This document shows positions 63,922 through 64,000 of a stretch of DNA of 64,000 bases, piece after piece. The stretch lies in the NCBI GenBank assembly GCA_036172665.1, contig CM069877.1, positions 24,887,001 to 24,951,000 on the forward strand, in the 5' to 3' direction. The notes under the pieces were generated by a model. It saw only the letters and a list, made by a program, of their open reading frames with translations. It made no database searches and had not been told where the DNA came from. The position numbers and the translations under genes were made by a program. Position 1 is the first letter of the stretch, and every line of letters begins with the position of its first letter. Origin of the DNA: Prosopocoilus inquinatus. Taxonomy: Eukaryota > Arthropoda > Insecta > Coleoptera > Lucanidae.

Positions 63922-64000
63922 GATATCAAGCGTCTGACTGCCACAGTAAGTTATTGCGGCAGTCGACTGTTTTAGCGAAAGCATTGTACTTCTGAAACGA

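Overview
This 64 kb window is AT-rich, transposon-dominated nuclear DNA of an animal, most likely an insect. The case rests on a DD34D mariner, P-element-like, PIF/Harbinger, hAT and Tc1-type DNA elements, several Ty3/gypsy LTR retrotransposons, a CR1/jockey-group LINE, and one spliced gene with 57-73 bp introns beside an 11.4 kb intron. Species is not determinable; a beetle is only a guess. No bacterial gene, CRISPR array, rRNA or intact tRNA was seen.

Layout. 1-2427: 5' part of a gypsy element (copy A, minus strand) running off the left edge. 2428-6423: unannotated DNA with small inverted-repeat elements. 6424-11764: decayed gypsy element whose integrase lies upstream of reverse transcriptase (Gmr1-type order). 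12030-13758: Tc1-like MITE containing a mariner and a hAT MITE. 13851-14024: perfect 82-bp-arm hairpin. 14868-16094: internally deleted PIF/Harbinger element. 17650-18640: P-element-like transposase remnant. 20896-33236: copy B, full length from LTR to LTR with a 4-bp target duplication, of the same family as copy A; it is split by a LINE (23877-28437) and a solo LTR (29715-31085). 33464-40008: long-armed foldback element holding an apparently intact CsRn1-clade gypsy element (34113-38787). 40011-42400: LINE fragments in a large inverted duplication.

43165-56385 carries the only convincing host gene: six minus-strand exons whose splice sites and codon phases all agree, encoding a signal peptide and an extracellular protein of unknown function. 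Its first intron is packed with MITEs, foldback elements and tandem repeats. 57465-59940 is a nearly complete hAT (ZMYM1-like) transposase gene with two lesions. The right end holds MITEs, a cluster of CTCGAG-centred repeats and a 26-base poly-C run.

The most notable system is in copy B: after the integrase C-terminus the pol frame continues without a stop into a TARG1/OARD1-type macrodomain (predicted ADP-ribosyl hydrolase, with the KKFG lysine and GCGLD aspartate kept) and then a CCCH zinc finger, ending just inside the 3' LTR. This looks like host ADP-ribose-erasing machinery captured by an LTR retrotransposon. The Gmr1-order gypsy element, the near-pristine CsRn1 element and the two perfect hairpins are secondary points of interest.
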